Shown in pieces: positions 35,280 through 44,421 of a stretch of 64,000 nt of DNA. The translations under genes and the position numbers were made by a program. The stretch spans positions 1 to 64,000 of the forward strand of contig CAPOZU010000012.1 in the NCBI GenBank assembly GCA_948676835.1. Direction: 5' to 3'. The DNA comes from an uncultured Clostridia bacterium. GTDB taxonomy: Bacteria; Bacillota; Clostridia; TANB77; CAG-508. The notes below the pieces were generated by a model that saw only the letters and a list, made by a program, of their open reading frames with translations, was not told where the DNA came from and searched no databases. The first letter of the stretch is position 1, and the number at the start of each line of letters is the position of its first letter.

Positions 35280-35897
35280 ATGAAATATGATGAATTTAGA
35301 GATTTTAAAATAGAAAGAACATGTAATAAAGAATATAAACATTATAAAAGTTATAAAAAGTTTTTAAAAAAAGATTTCCATTGTAGATGTGCTTATTGCA
35401 ATACCTGGGATTTTATAATTGAGCCATTAGGATTTGCAATTGATCATTATGTGCCAAGAAAAACTTTTAAAAATATAGATAAAACATTTGATAATAATTA
35501 TAACAATTTAATGTATGTTTGCCCTAAATGCAATAGAGAAAAGTCGGACAAGTTTAAAGGAAATACTGATAATCTAGAAATAAAAAATGATTTATTCTAT
35601 AATCCAGTTGAAAAAGATTATAATGAAATATTTTTTAGAAATGAATTTGGCGGAATAGATTCAGAAGATAAAAAAGCTAAAGAAATTATGAGTGAATTGA
35701 AGTTATATAGACCACTATATAATTTGGCATGGTTACTTGAAAAATTAATGAAAACAAGAGAAAAAATAAAATCTAAAATAGAAGAACCAGAAATATCTTC
35801 AGAAAAAAAAGAAATGTTAGAAAAATGTTTAACTAAAATAAATGATTATTACATAGATATGGAAAAACTGTTTAAGAAGAGTTATAAAATGAAATGA
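35280..35897 (+). CDS. HNH endonuclease
   Basis: 205-aa HNH nuclease. Zinc is held by Cys37-x2-Cys40 (CAYC) and Cys81-x2-Cys84 (CPKC); the catalytic Asp55-His56 sits in FAIDHYVPRK and the Asn in NNYNNLMYV. This layout matches the HNH nucleases that act as effectors in many defence systems. The first 30 residues are basic and the C-terminal 90 are helical, perhaps the docking site for the REC protein. It ends the four-gene operon. DNA cleavage is expected from family; control by the REC protein is inferred. Confidence 0.85.
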   Translation: MKYDEFRDFKIERTCNKEYKHYKSYKKFLKKDFHCRCAYCNTWDFIIEPLGFAIDHYVPRKTFKNIDKTFDNNYNNLMYVCPKCNREKSDKFKGNTDNLEIKNDLFYNPVEKDYNEIFFRNEFGGIDSEDKKAKEIMSELKLYRPLYNLAWLLEKLMKTREKIKSKIEEPEISSEKKEMLEKCLTKINDYYIDMEKLFKKSYKMK

Positions 35898-35948
35898 TTT
35901 ATTTGTGAGTTATTAACGAATAATAGTAAATGTTATAAATAAAATTAA

Positions 35949-35970
35949 AATGCGAGATTAATCTCGCATT
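35949..35970. terminator. Terminator after the HNH gene
   Basis: Near-perfect palindrome AATGCGAGAT/ATCTCGCATT with flanking A and T runs, so it could act in both directions. Confidence 0.8.
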
Positions 35971-35992
35971 TCTGATATTTTAAAGCGTAGTT

Positions 35993-36298
35993 TTAAAATG
36001 GAACACTATTATTTTCACATCCTATAATCAACTGTACACCATCCACAAACCCATTCCTATAATATTTTTCTCTCTAATAACAAATATAATCAAGAAAATT
36101 ATCATCAATTTTATCAAATTGTCTCTTAACATACTTTTTATTCTGATCAGGAACATTCCTTAAAATATTTTCAAAAAACTCATCAAAATAGATATCATGT
36201 TTTTTATCTTCATCATTAGTAAAAGGAAAAAGAGTTGCTTCTCTACATTCTATCCATTCTTTCAAAATATCATCATTAACCTCTCTTAAATTACTCAT
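35993..36298 (-). pseudogene. Small conserved element protein with premature TAG
   Basis: From ATG 36298 the frame runs 74 codons to TAG at 36074-36076, then continues without any frame change for 26 more codons (REKYYRNGFVDG..., ending NNSVPF) to TAA at 35993. The continuation looks like genuine protein of a family common near the ends of Clostridia integrative elements (DUF6809-like by memory, not certain). One G-to-A change in a Trp codon would explain the TAG. GGAGGT precedes the ATG. Confidence 0.6.
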
Positions 36299-36425
36299 AA
36301 ATAACCTCCATTATGTTATTTTGTGCTAATCATAATTGACACAAAATAAATCTAAAAATTAAAATTTTCTATTTTAAAATTCAATCTTATCGACTGAAAA
36401 ATAGCAAACATTCGTGTCAATCAAC

Positions 36426-36581
36426 TTGGGAAAAAATTGGGAAACAAACTCTCCAAAAATGTCCTAAAAAGACACAAATGTTCTGTATGCCCAAATACCC
36501 GAAGGTATATAAAAAAACGGCGAAAACCCTAATTTTCACTAAATTACAAAACTTGGTCAACCACGCCTCATAACCCGAAGG
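36426..36581. other. Right attachment-like region of the integrated element
   Basis: Carries the paired TTGGGAA repeats (36426 and 36437, 11 bp apart), ACACAAATGTTCT (36472-36484) and CTCATAACCCGAAGG (36567-36581), all in the same orientation as at the left end. A second CCCGAAGG lies at about 36500. The tRNA-Met-like flank (ACTTGGTCAACC...CTCATAACCCGAAGG) is cut off without a T-arm. Confidence 0.5.
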
Positions 36582-36611
36582 ACAAATGAGAATAATAAAA
36601 ATAAAAAATTC

Positions 36612-36640
36612 TTGATATATAAACTTTAAAATAGTATTAT
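36612..36640 (+). promoter_or_regulatory. Promoter of the 36666 gene
   Basis: TTGATA at 36612-36617, a 17-bp spacer, TATTAT at 36635-36640; AAAGGAG follows just before the ATG. Confidence 0.55.
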
Positions 36641-36665
36641 ATAAAATATAAAGGAGAAAAAGGTA

Positions 36666-37463
36666 ATGTTAAATTTTATAGTAGCAATAATAGTTTTTTT
36701 TATCAGTATGATATTTATAACTAAAATATATAGAAAATGTAAAAATACATATGAAAAGATTATTTTTATACTAATGTACCTAATTTTTTTATCACCAACA
36801 ATAGTATTTTATCTTGATTTGTACAATATTCCGTCTATGTTTGGATATGATAAGAAGATTGATACTCAAAACTGGCTATCTTATATAATGAACTATATAG
36901 GAACTATTATTTCTGCAGTAATAGGTGCTGTATTTTTAGTATATATGACAATGTATCAAATAAATAAAAACAATGAAGACAATGATAAAAGAGATAAAGA
37001 AAACTATAGAATTCAAAATATGCCATTACTAAATTATGAAATTAATGGATATAATAATGAAGTAAGAAAAGATAGTAATATAAAAACAGATATTGAAAGT
37101 AATACAGGAAAAATATATTATTTGAATATAAAAATTGAAAATATTGGTTTAGCTAGTATTAAGGATATTATTATAAAAATAAATTCTGATATTATAAAAG
37201 AAACGCAATATTTAATTAGTGATAAATCTAGAAATATTTTGAAAAAAGATAAGAGTATAGAGATACATAAAAATTATTATTTAGAAGAGAAGAATAAGTA
37301 TAAATTTATTTTAGAGGTTTATTATCAAGATCTTTTAAATAATTGGTATTCTCAAAATATAGAAATTGATTATAATACTAATAATATTGAAAAGATAAAT
37401 TATGTTGTAAAAAAAGAAGAACTGTTAGACGGAAGAATTGATGTAAGTTTTACCAATAATTGA
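36666..37463 (+). CDS. Three-helix membrane protein, 265 aa
   Basis: Three hydrophobic segments (about 3-19, 31-48, 74-96) precede a charged stretch and a beta-rich soluble domain (about 120-255) that contains NIKIENIGLASIKDIIIKIN, a pattern like that of immunoglobulin-like or COG-type domains in membrane sensors. I do not recognise a family. Proteins with two or three helices plus a domain of this type occur beside defence islands, and this gene borders the right end of the integrated element, but no role can be shown. Confidence 0.55.
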   Translation: MLNFIVAIIVFFISMIFITKIYRKCKNTYEKIIFILMYLIFLSPTIVFYLDLYNIPSMFGYDKKIDTQNWLSYIMNYIGTIISAVIGAVFLVYMTMYQINKNNEDNDKRDKENYRIQNMPLLNYEINGYNNEVRKDSNIKTDIESNTGKIYYLNIKIENIGLASIKDIIIKINSDIIKETQYLISDKSRNILKKDKSIEIHKNYYLEEKNKYKFILEVYYQDLLNNWYSQNIEIDYNTNNIEKINYVVKKEELLDGRIDVSFTNN

Positions 37464-37483
37464 TTGTGTCATGAATGACACAA
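37464..37483. terminator. Perfect 20-bp palindromic hairpin
   Basis: TTGTGTCAT (37464-37472) and ATGACACAA (37475-37483) are exact complements around GA, starting at the stop codon. T run after it is short (AATTTTA), so it may be a weak terminator or operator. Confidence 0.6.
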
Positions 37484-37613
37484 AATTTTAAAAATACACA
37501 AAAAATAATGTCAGATATGATATTTATTTCTTGTGTAATTTTTATTATAATTCTTTTGTGAAATTTAAGAATGTATAATTTTCTTAATATTTGTAGCAGA
37601 AAGGAGAAGAAAT

Positions 37614-37838
37614 ATGAACTATCAAAATCTTTTTAATTCTCAATATATTAATGAAGAGTATTTCAGAAGATTGCAACAACAAAGTTTTGAAAGTTATCAA
37701 AATATTGAGTTTTCAAAAATGCTGAAAGGTCTAGATGATTTTATAAGGGCCGCAAAAAATATTGCACCTCAATATCAGCAGGAAGCATTTAATGCATGCG
37801 TGACAAAAATATATACAGAATTGTTTAGAAATCAATAG
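37614..37838 (+). CDS. Small hypothetical protein, 74 aa
   Basis: A helical, Gln/Asn/Phe-rich soluble protein (opening MNYQNLFNSQYINEEYF). AAAGGAGAAG is an excellent ribosome site and a strong terminator follows, so it is a real transcription unit. Length and composition recall small regulatory or coat-type proteins, but nothing specific is recognised. Confidence 0.6.
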   Translation: MNYQNLFNSQYINEEYFRRLQQQSFESYQNIEFSKMLKGLDDFIRAAKNIAPQYQQEAFNACVTKIYTELFRNQ

Positions 37839-37849
37839 GATTAATTCAG

Positions 37850-37879
37850 AAAAGACTTCCAAATAAGAAGTCTTTTTTC
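37850..37879. terminator. Terminator between convergent genes
   Basis: AAAGACTTC / GAAGTCTTT stem, loop CAAATA plus A, followed by TTTTCT. It serves the 37614 gene and may also serve the converging SpoVB-like gene. Confidence 0.85.
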
Positions 37880-37883
37880 TACT

Positions 37884-39212
37884 TTATACAGCTTTCTTTC
37901 CATACACCCTCCTCACCAACTGCCACAAACTCACAGCAAAATTAAGAGTTTCGCTGATGTAGATAGAAATGATGTAACCAATAAGACCAAGTTTAGGAAC
38001 GCAGAAATATATGAAACTTGTGCTAATAACAAGGTCGCAAATATTAACAATCATAACGCCAACTTGAGCATCAAGACCTCTAAGGACGCTGTCCACAACA
38101 GTGTCAACGTAAATTAAAGTGGCAAGAGGAGCAAAGATTTTAATATAGAAACCTATGCTAAAATCTTTGTAAAGCAGATTTCCTAAAGTATCTGCAAAAA
38201 CAAATAAAATAATACTAAGTAAAATGGCAGCACCAAAAATAACCGCAAGGAGAAGTGTTGTCATTTGTTTTGTTCTTTTGTAATCTTTTTTGGCATGATA
38301 TCTTGAAAATTCTGGTATTAGTAAACTTGCAAATGATTTTACCAATATGTCTGGAAACATGATTACAGGCAAAGCCATTCCATTTATGATTCCGTATTTT
38401 GAAAGTGATTCACTACAGTGAATTCCACTTTTTTCCAAACTTGATGGAATAATCAATTGTTTAAAAGTAGATAATCCTGAGCGTATGTAAGATGTAATTG
38501 CTATAGGAATCGAAATCCTTAAAACCTTATGTGTATAATGATTGCTTTTTGCAAGTTCTGCTTGATGATTATATTTCCTTTTATCAAAAATATATACTAC
38601 ATAAATAAAAACAAATGAAATTATTTCTGAAATCAAATCTCCTAAAATCAGTGCAAAGCAACTATATGTCAAACCAGAGGGTAAGTATAAACTTATTAAA
38701 TATGCAGAAATAACAACTTTGGCAACATGCTCTATAAATTGACCAATAGCATTTTTGTAAATCCTACGGACTCCTGCTAAATATCCTGAAATTGCAGATG
38801 ACATTGCTATCATTGGGAGCGCAAGTGAGAAAAGATAGATAACGGATTTGTCTACTTTGTTATGAAGACATTTTGTAATTATAAAATCAGCATTTACAAA
38901 AAATATTAAGCTAGTTGAAATGCTTGTAATTAATGTTATATAAAGACATCTTTTCATTACTTTTTTTATTCCACCTAAGTTGTCTAAAGCAAGTTCTTCA
39001 GATACAACACGTGTTACTGCAAGATTGATTCCTGAAGTTGCAAGAGTAATTCCAAAAAGATATACAGTCATTACAAGTTGATATACCCCAACCATTTCAG
39101 AACCAATTTTTCTAGAAATGTATGCAGTAAAATATATATCAATTGCTCTAAAAATTAGAGATGTAATTATAAGAAAAGAGGTATTAAAAATAAAAAATTT
39201 AAAACGTTTCAT
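37884..39212 (-). CDS. SpoVB-like MOP-family flippase
   Basis: 442-aa integral membrane protein with about 12-14 hydrophobic segments, of the MATE/MOP polysaccharide-transport superfamily. The opening, LIFRAIDIYFTAYISRKIGSEMVGVYQLVMTVYLF in residues 20-54, and GINLAVTRVVSEE match stage V sporulation protein B of Clostridia. Such proteins flip lipid-linked precursors, for SpoVB those of spore cortex. It is convergent to the upstream small gene and divergent from the exopolysaccharide operon, so its link to that operon is positional only. No ideal ribosome site (AAGGTGG) precedes the ATG. Confidence 0.85.
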   Translation of the reverse strand: MKRFKFFIFNTSFLIITSLIFRAIDIYFTAYISRKIGSEMVGVYQLVMTVYLFGITLATSGINLAVTRVVSEELALDNLGGIKKVMKRCLYITLITSISTSLIFFVNADFIITKCLHNKVDKSVIYLFSLALPMIAMSSAISGYLAGVRRIYKNAIGQFIEHVAKVVISAYLISLYLPSGLTYSCFALILGDLISEIISFVFIYVVYIFDKRKYNHQAELAKSNHYTHKVLRISIPIAITSYIRSGLSTFKQLIIPSSLEKSGIHCSESLSKYGIINGMALPVIMFPDILVKSFASLLIPEFSRYHAKKDYKRTKQMTTLLLAVIFGAAILLSIILFVFADTLGNLLYKDFSIGFYIKIFAPLATLIYVDTVVDSVLRGLDAQVGVMIVNICDLVISTSFIYFCVPKLGLIGYIISIYISETLNFAVSLWQLVRRVYGKKAV

Positions 39213-39385
39213 AAGCCACCTTAAAAAAGTATTTTTTTAGAGTATATGAGTGAAAATCGAAAAATAGAATTATCAAATTTCTGCATTGCCTTTATATATA
39301 TAAGTCTATATATTATTGATGAAGTGCTATAGCATTATTTTGAAAAATTGGGATAAAAAACTTGAATAAAAAATGTCTAAATGTG

Positions 39386-39414
39386 TTGAATCCGTAATTA
39401 CATTGTGTTATAAT
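39386..39414 (+). promoter_or_regulatory. Promoter of the exopolysaccharide operon
   Basis: TTGAAT at 39386-39391, a 17-bp spacer and TATAAT at 39409-39414. A 107-bp leader follows with no convincing terminator. Nothing else is seen in the 309-bp gap 39213-39521. Confidence 0.65.
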
Positions 39415-39521
39415 TTAAAATGATTATTGCAAAAATTAATGCAATATTAAATGTAATCAAATAAAAACATATAAAAAACAATAAAAGTATAAAAGAAAAT
39501 TAATTTTTGGGGGGATTAATT

Positions 39522-40883
39522 TTGAAAGGAAATGAATTATCAGTTCCATTTGATATTGATGTTTTACAAGAAAGTTTATTACATAAGATATATAGAAAGG
39601 TAATAGCTTTAGTAAAAGCAACATGCAAAAGGATTATAGAAATTTTTATATCATTAATAGGAATTATTTTATTAATTCCATTATCAATAGTTGTATTTTT
39701 TCAAAACTTAAAAAATCATGATAATGGTCCAATATTTTATGTACAAGATAGAATTGGAAAAAATGGTAAAATTTTCAAAATGTTTAAATTTAGAACAATG
39801 GTAAATAATGCTGATGAAATATTAGCAGCTATGCTACAAGATGATAAAATAAAAGATGAATATGAGAAGTATAGAAAATTTATTAATGATCCAAGGCTTA
39901 CTAAATTTGGGAAAATTTTAAAAGAAACAAGCTTAGATGAATTTCCACAATTTATAAATGTATTAAAAGGTGAAATGTCACTAGTAGGACCAAGACCATA
40001 TTTACCAGGAGAAAAGGAAAGAATGAGCTCATACTATAATTACATAGTACAACATAAACCAGGAATCACAGGAGTTTATCAAATATCAGGAAGAGAAAGA
40101 GTTGAGTTTTTAGATAGACTTGATATGGATATGAGATATCACTATAGTAGAACAATTTTATTGGATATTAAAATTGCTTTAATAACAGTGTTAGTTACTT
40201 TTAAAAGAAAGAAAACCTATGATGTAAAGGAAATGGTTTTAGATACAACAAATTATGTTCTAAGACAACTTACATTTTTAACTAAAAGAGTAATAGACAT
40301 TATTGGAGCGATAGTTGGAATGTTAATTTTAATTCCACTTACAGCTGTTGTATGGATTGGAAATAGAAGTTGTGGTGACAGGGGGCCAGTATTTTATTCT
40401 CAAGATAGAATTGGAAAAGATGGTAAGAACTTCAAAATGTATAAATTTAGAAGTATGGTTGTTGGCGCAGATGAAATTTTAAAAGAATTACTAGAAAACG
40501 ATGAAGAAGCTAGAGAAGAATATAGAGAGTATAAGAAATTAAAACATGATCCTAGAGTTACAAAGATGGGAGAATTTTTAAGAAAAACAAGTTTAGATGA
40601 ATTTCCACAATTTATAAATGTATTAAAAGGCGAGATGAGTATAGTAGGTCCAAGAGCATATCTTCCTAGAGAAAAGAAAGACATGAAAGATGCTTATGAT
40701 AGCATAATTAGATGTAAGCCAGGAATTACTGGTCTATGGCAAGTAAGTGGAAGAAGTGAAGTATCTTTCAAAAATAGATTAGACATGGATATTGAATATT
40801 ATGAAAAATATAATCTTGGGCTAGATATAGAAATTTTATTTAAAACTGTAGCTACTGTTTTAAATAAAGAAGGAGCTGCATAA
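39522..40883 (+). CDS. Tandem-duplicated bacterial sugar transferase (two catalytic domains)
   Basis: 453 aa made of two WcaJ-type sugar transferase domains, each starting with a membrane hairpin. Copy 1 (about 15-235) has FKMFKFRTM, DEFPQFINVLKGEMSLVGPRP and KPGITGVYQISGR; copy 2 (about 240-453) has FKMYKFRSM, DEFPQFINVLKGEMSIVGPRA and KPGITGLWQVSGR. These enzymes attach the first sugar phosphate to undecaprenyl phosphate. Both copies keep the Asp/Glu and Arg residues. The TTG at 39522 follows GGGGGGA at the right distance; the TTG at 39507 overlaps it. It begins the exopolysaccharide operon and abuts the next gene. Confidence 0.85.
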   Translation: MKGNELSVPFDIDVLQESLLHKIYRKVIALVKATCKRIIEIFISLIGIILLIPLSIVVFFQNLKNHDNGPIFYVQDRIGKNGKIFKMFKFRTMVNNADEILAAMLQDDKIKDEYEKYRKFINDPRLTKFGKILKETSLDEFPQFINVLKGEMSLVGPRPYLPGEKERMSSYYNYIVQHKPGITGVYQISGRERVEFLDRLDMDMRYHYSRTILLDIKIALITVLVTFKRKKTYDVKEMVLDTTNYVLRQLTFLTKRVIDIIGAIVGMLILIPLTAVVWIGNRSCGDRGPVFYSQDRIGKDGKNFKMYKFRSMVVGADEILKELLENDEEAREEYREYKKLKHDPRVTKMGEFLRKTSLDEFPQFINVLKGEMSIVGPRAYLPREKKDMKDAYDSIIRCKPGITGLWQVSGRSEVSFKNRLDMDIEYYEKYNLGLDIEILFKTVATVLNKEGAA

Positions 40884-41993
40884 TGAAAATAGCAATGATT
40901 GGACACAAAAGAATTCCATCAAGAGAAGGTGGAGTCGAAATCGTTGTTGAAGAATTGGCAACAAGATTAGTAAAAGATAATTATGAAGTTGATGTTTATA
41001 ATCGAAAAGGAAATAATGTTGCAGACCAAAATATAAAAACACAAAAGATAAAAAAATATAAAGATGTTAATATAATTACAATACCAACAATAAATAAAAA
41101 AGGAATTGATGCGCTATTATATTCATTTTTGGCTACTATAAGAGCTATATTTTGTAAATATGACTGCATACATTATCATGCAGAGGGAAGTTGCGGAATG
41201 TTATGGATTCCGCATTTATTCCGAATAAGGACAGTTGTTACGATTCATGGTCTAGATTGGCAACGTTCAAAATGGGGACGGATTTGCAACAAAATATATA
41301 AAATTTGGGGAAAAATGCGCTGCAAAATATGCTGATGAAATAATTGTTTTATCTAAAGGTGTACAAGCATATTTTAAAGACACTTATAATAGAGAAACAC
41401 ATTTTATTCCAAATGGGGTAAATACTTCTGAATTAAAGCAATCTAAAATAATAAAAGAAAAATATGGTTTGGATAAAGAAAATTATATTTTGTTTTTAGC
41501 AAGAATTGTGCCAGAAAAAGGATTAGATTATTTAATTGATGCTTATAAGAAAATAAAAACAGATAAAAAATTAGTTGTTGTTGGTGGAGCAAGCCATACA
41601 AATGGTTACTATGAAGAAATTAAAGAAAAAGTCAAAGATGATGAAAGAATAATAATGACTGGATTTGTGCAGGGTGAAGAATTACAAGAATTATATAGTA
41701 ATTGTTATTTGTATTGTTTGCCAAGTGATGTTGAAGGAATGCCTATTAGCTTAATGGAAGCAATGAGCTATGGTAGGAATTGTTTAGTAAGCAATATTGA
41801 AGAGAATACTCAAGTTACAGATAAATTTGCAGCTACTTTTGAAAAAAGTAATGTTGAAGATTTAAAACAAAAATTAGAAAATTGTTTAGATGGAGAAAAG
41901 AGATTCGATGAGAAAGAGATTTCTGATTATATCTTAGGAAAATATAATTGGGATGATATTGTTAAAGAAACAGAAAAATTGTATGAAAAATAA
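40883..41993 (+). pseudogene. Glycosyltransferase family 4, interrupted by one extra base
   Basis: A GT4 glycosyltransferase of 369 residues if one base is removed. The first frame (IGHKRIPSREGGVEIVVEELATRL, THGLDWQRSKWG) stops at 41335; the second continues from GFATKYIKFGEKCAAKYADE through FIPNGVN, LFLARIVPEKGLDYLI and the nucleotide-sugar motif PSDVEGMPISLMEAMSYG. The shift is at 41279, where an extra C turns GGA into an in-frame CGG codon. The two halves join with no other lesion, so the break is recent, a read error, or bypassed in translation. Confidence 0.8.
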
Positions 41994-42008
41994 GAAGGGA
42001 AAAGCTAA

Positions 42009-43229
42009 ATGAAAGTTTTATTAGTAAACAAATTTCATTATTTAAAAGGTGGAAGTGAAAAATATTATTTTGAATTAGCAGAATTATTAAAAGAGCACGG
42101 ACATGAAGTGGCTTTTTTCTCAATGGAAGATCAAAAGAACATCATAACTGGAGATAAAGAGTATTTTGTAGAAAAAATAGATTTAAATACTGGAAGTAAA
42201 TTGAAAGCTTTGGATGTAATCTATTCTAAGACAAATTATAAAAAGATGAAAGAAGCTTTAGAAGATTTCAAACCAGATATTGTACATGTTAATAATTTTC
42301 AAAGGCAATTATCTGCCTCAATTATAAAGGCAATAAAAGAAAAAAATATTCCAATAGTATTTACTGCCCATGATGTACAAGCCATTTGTCCAGCAATAAC
42401 AATGATGGATAATGATAAGAAGATTTGTGAAAAATGTATGCATGGAAAATATTTAAATTGTGTAAAGAAAAAATGTAACAAAGGTTCAACTTTAAAAAGT
42501 TTAATAGGGGCTTTAGAAGGGTATTACTATAGAATAAATAAAATTTATACTAAAAAAATTGATTTTATTATAACTCCAAGTGAATTTTATAAAGTAAAAT
42601 TAATTGAAGATGGTGTTTCAGGTGAAAAAATCGAAGCACTTCATAATTTTGTGGAATTAAGTAAATATGACATTAAAACATCAGATGAAGGATATGCATT
42701 ATATTTTGGAAGGCTATCAAAAGAAAAAGGAATTCTAAACTTAATAAATGCTTTTTCAATGTTAAAAAATGGAAAATTATATATAGCTGGTGAAGGACCA
42801 GAAAAAGAAAACATTGAAAACATTATTAAAAAAAATAATATGCAAGAGAAGGTTAAATTATTAGGATTTTTAAATTCAGATGAAATGAAAGAACATATTA
42901 GAAAATGCAAATTTGTAGTTGTTCCTTCAATATGGTATGAAAATTGTCCTTATTCAGTAATGGAAACTTTAGCAATAGGTAAGCCGGTCATAGGTGCTGA
43001 TATTGGTGGAATACCAGAGTTAGTTAAAAATAACGAATGTGGTTTAACATATGATTATGATAACATTACTGAACTTTCTGAAAAAATGAAAAGAATGTTT
43101 GAAGATAAAGAATTGATTGAACGATTTGGAAAAAATGCTAAAAAGTTAGCTACCAACTTATATGGAAAAGAATTATATTATAAAAAGATAGCTAATATTT
43201 ATGATAAATTAGTTAAAGGAGATAAATAA
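42009..43229 (+). CDS. Glycosyltransferase family 4
   Basis: 406-aa GT-B glycosyltransferase. The acceptor half opens with LLVNKFHYLKGGSEKYYFELAELL and includes FTAHDVQAICPA and a Cys cluster (CEKCMHGKYLNCVKKKC, 140-156). The donor half has YFGRLSKEKGILNLI, YIAGEGPE and the motif VVPSIWYENCPYSVMETLAIGKPVIGADIGGIPELV. It adds a sugar in the exopolysaccharide repeat; the donor sugar is not readable from sequence. Intact, 15 bp after the broken GT4. Confidence 0.9.
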   Translation: MKVLLVNKFHYLKGGSEKYYFELAELLKEHGHEVAFFSMEDQKNIITGDKEYFVEKIDLNTGSKLKALDVIYSKTNYKKMKEALEDFKPDIVHVNNFQRQLSASIIKAIKEKNIPIVFTAHDVQAICPAITMMDNDKKICEKCMHGKYLNCVKKKCNKGSTLKSLIGALEGYYYRINKIYTKKIDFIITPSEFYKVKLIEDGVSGEKIEALHNFVELSKYDIKTSDEGYALYFGRLSKEKGILNLINAFSMLKNGKLYIAGEGPEKENIENIIKKNNMQEKVKLLGFLNSDEMKEHIRKCKFVVVPSIWYENCPYSVMETLAIGKPVIGADIGGIPELVKNNECGLTYDYDNITELSEKMKRMFEDKELIERFGKNAKKLATNLYGKELYYKKIANIYDKLVKGDK

Positions 43230-43233
43230 AAAG

Positions 43234-44412
43234 ATGGCTGAAAAAAAATTAAATGGTACTGTTATAGTTACATATAGATGTAATGCAAGATGTACAATGT
43301 GTAATAGATATAAAGCACCATCAAAACCAGAAGAAGAAATTAGTTTAGAAACAATAAAAAAGTTGCCTAAAATGTATTTTACTAATATTACAGGTGGAGA
43401 ACCATTTATAAGAGAAGATTTGGCAGATATAGTAAGAGAGCTATATAAAAAATCTGATAGAATTGTTATTTCTACAAATGGTTTTTTTCAAGATAGAATT
43501 ATAAAATTGTGTGAAGAATTTCCAAATGTTGGAATTAGAATTTCAATTGAAGGATTAGAAGAAACCAATAATAAAATAAGAGGATTAGATGATGGATATA
43601 ATAAAGGATATTCAACATTAAAGAAATTGGTTGAAATGAAGCACCCTGATGTTGGATTTGGAATGACAGTTCAAGATGCAAATGCTAAAGATTTAGTTGC
43701 GTTATATGAAAAAGCAAACGAGTTAAATATGGAATTTGCAACTGCTTCACTTCACAATAGTTTTTATTTTGTTGAAGCTAAAAATATAATTAAAGATAGA
43801 ATGATGGTTGCTAAAGAATTTGAAAATTTAGTAAACAGATTACTAGAATCAAATTCACCTAAAAAGTGGTTTAGAGCATATTTCAATCATGGATTAATTA
43901 ATTATATATTTGGACAAAAGAGATTACTTCCATGCGATATGTCTTTTGATACTTTCTTTATTGATCCATATGGTGATGTAATGCCATGTAATGGAACAAA
44001 AGATAAGGAAGTAATGGGAAATTTAAATAACCAAACTTGGGATGAATTATGGAATTCAGAACAAGCAGAAAAAGTTAGAAAAGTTGTTAGACATTGTGAT
44101 AGAAATTGTTGGATGATTGGCTCTGTTTCTCCTGCAATGCACAAATATATTTGGAAACCAGCATTTTGGGTAATTAAACATAAATTTTTAAGATTCTTTA
44201 AAAAAGAAAAATATTCTATGTTTGAAAACAAAATTGTTAGAGATTTAAGAAATGGAAAAGTTACTAAAGAAGAACTTGATAGATGTTCAACCTGTGATAT
44301 GAATGCAAAAATAAATAATGGATTATCTGAGGAATCAATGGAACAATTAAAAGAAAAGACAGGAGAAGAGATTGTTGATGCAGATATAAAAAAACAATTA
44401 GGAAATAAATAA
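43234..44412 (+). CDS. Radical SAM/SPASM protein in the exopolysaccharide operon
   Basis: 392-aa radical SAM enzyme. The [4Fe-4S] cluster Cys are Cys16-x3-Cys20-x2-Cys23 (YRCNARCTMC), followed by TGGEPF. A C-terminal SPASM-like set of Cys (LLPCDMSF, VMPCNGTKD, HCDRNCW, CSTC) would hold auxiliary clusters. The family modifies sugars, peptides or alcohols through a 5'-deoxyadenosyl radical. Its place between two glycosyltransferases suggests sugar modification (dehydrogenation or epimerisation) in the polymer. Substrate not deducible. Confidence 0.88.
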   Translation: MAEKKLNGTVIVTYRCNARCTMCNRYKAPSKPEEEISLETIKKLPKMYFTNITGGEPFIREDLADIVRELYKKSDRIVISTNGFFQDRIIKLCEEFPNVGIRISIEGLEETNNKIRGLDDGYNKGYSTLKKLVEMKHPDVGFGMTVQDANAKDLVALYEKANELNMEFATASLHNSFYFVEAKNIIKDRMMVAKEFENLVNRLLESNSPKKWFRAYFNHGLINYIFGQKRLLPCDMSFDTFFIDPYGDVMPCNGTKDKEVMGNLNNQTWDELWNSEQAEKVRKVVRHCDRNCWMIGSVSPAMHKYIWKPAFWVIKHKFLRFFKKEKYSMFENKIVRDLRNGKVTKEELDRCSTCDMNAKINNGLSEESMEQLKEKTGEEIVDADIKKQLGNK

Positions 44413-44421
44413 GGTGATAAT

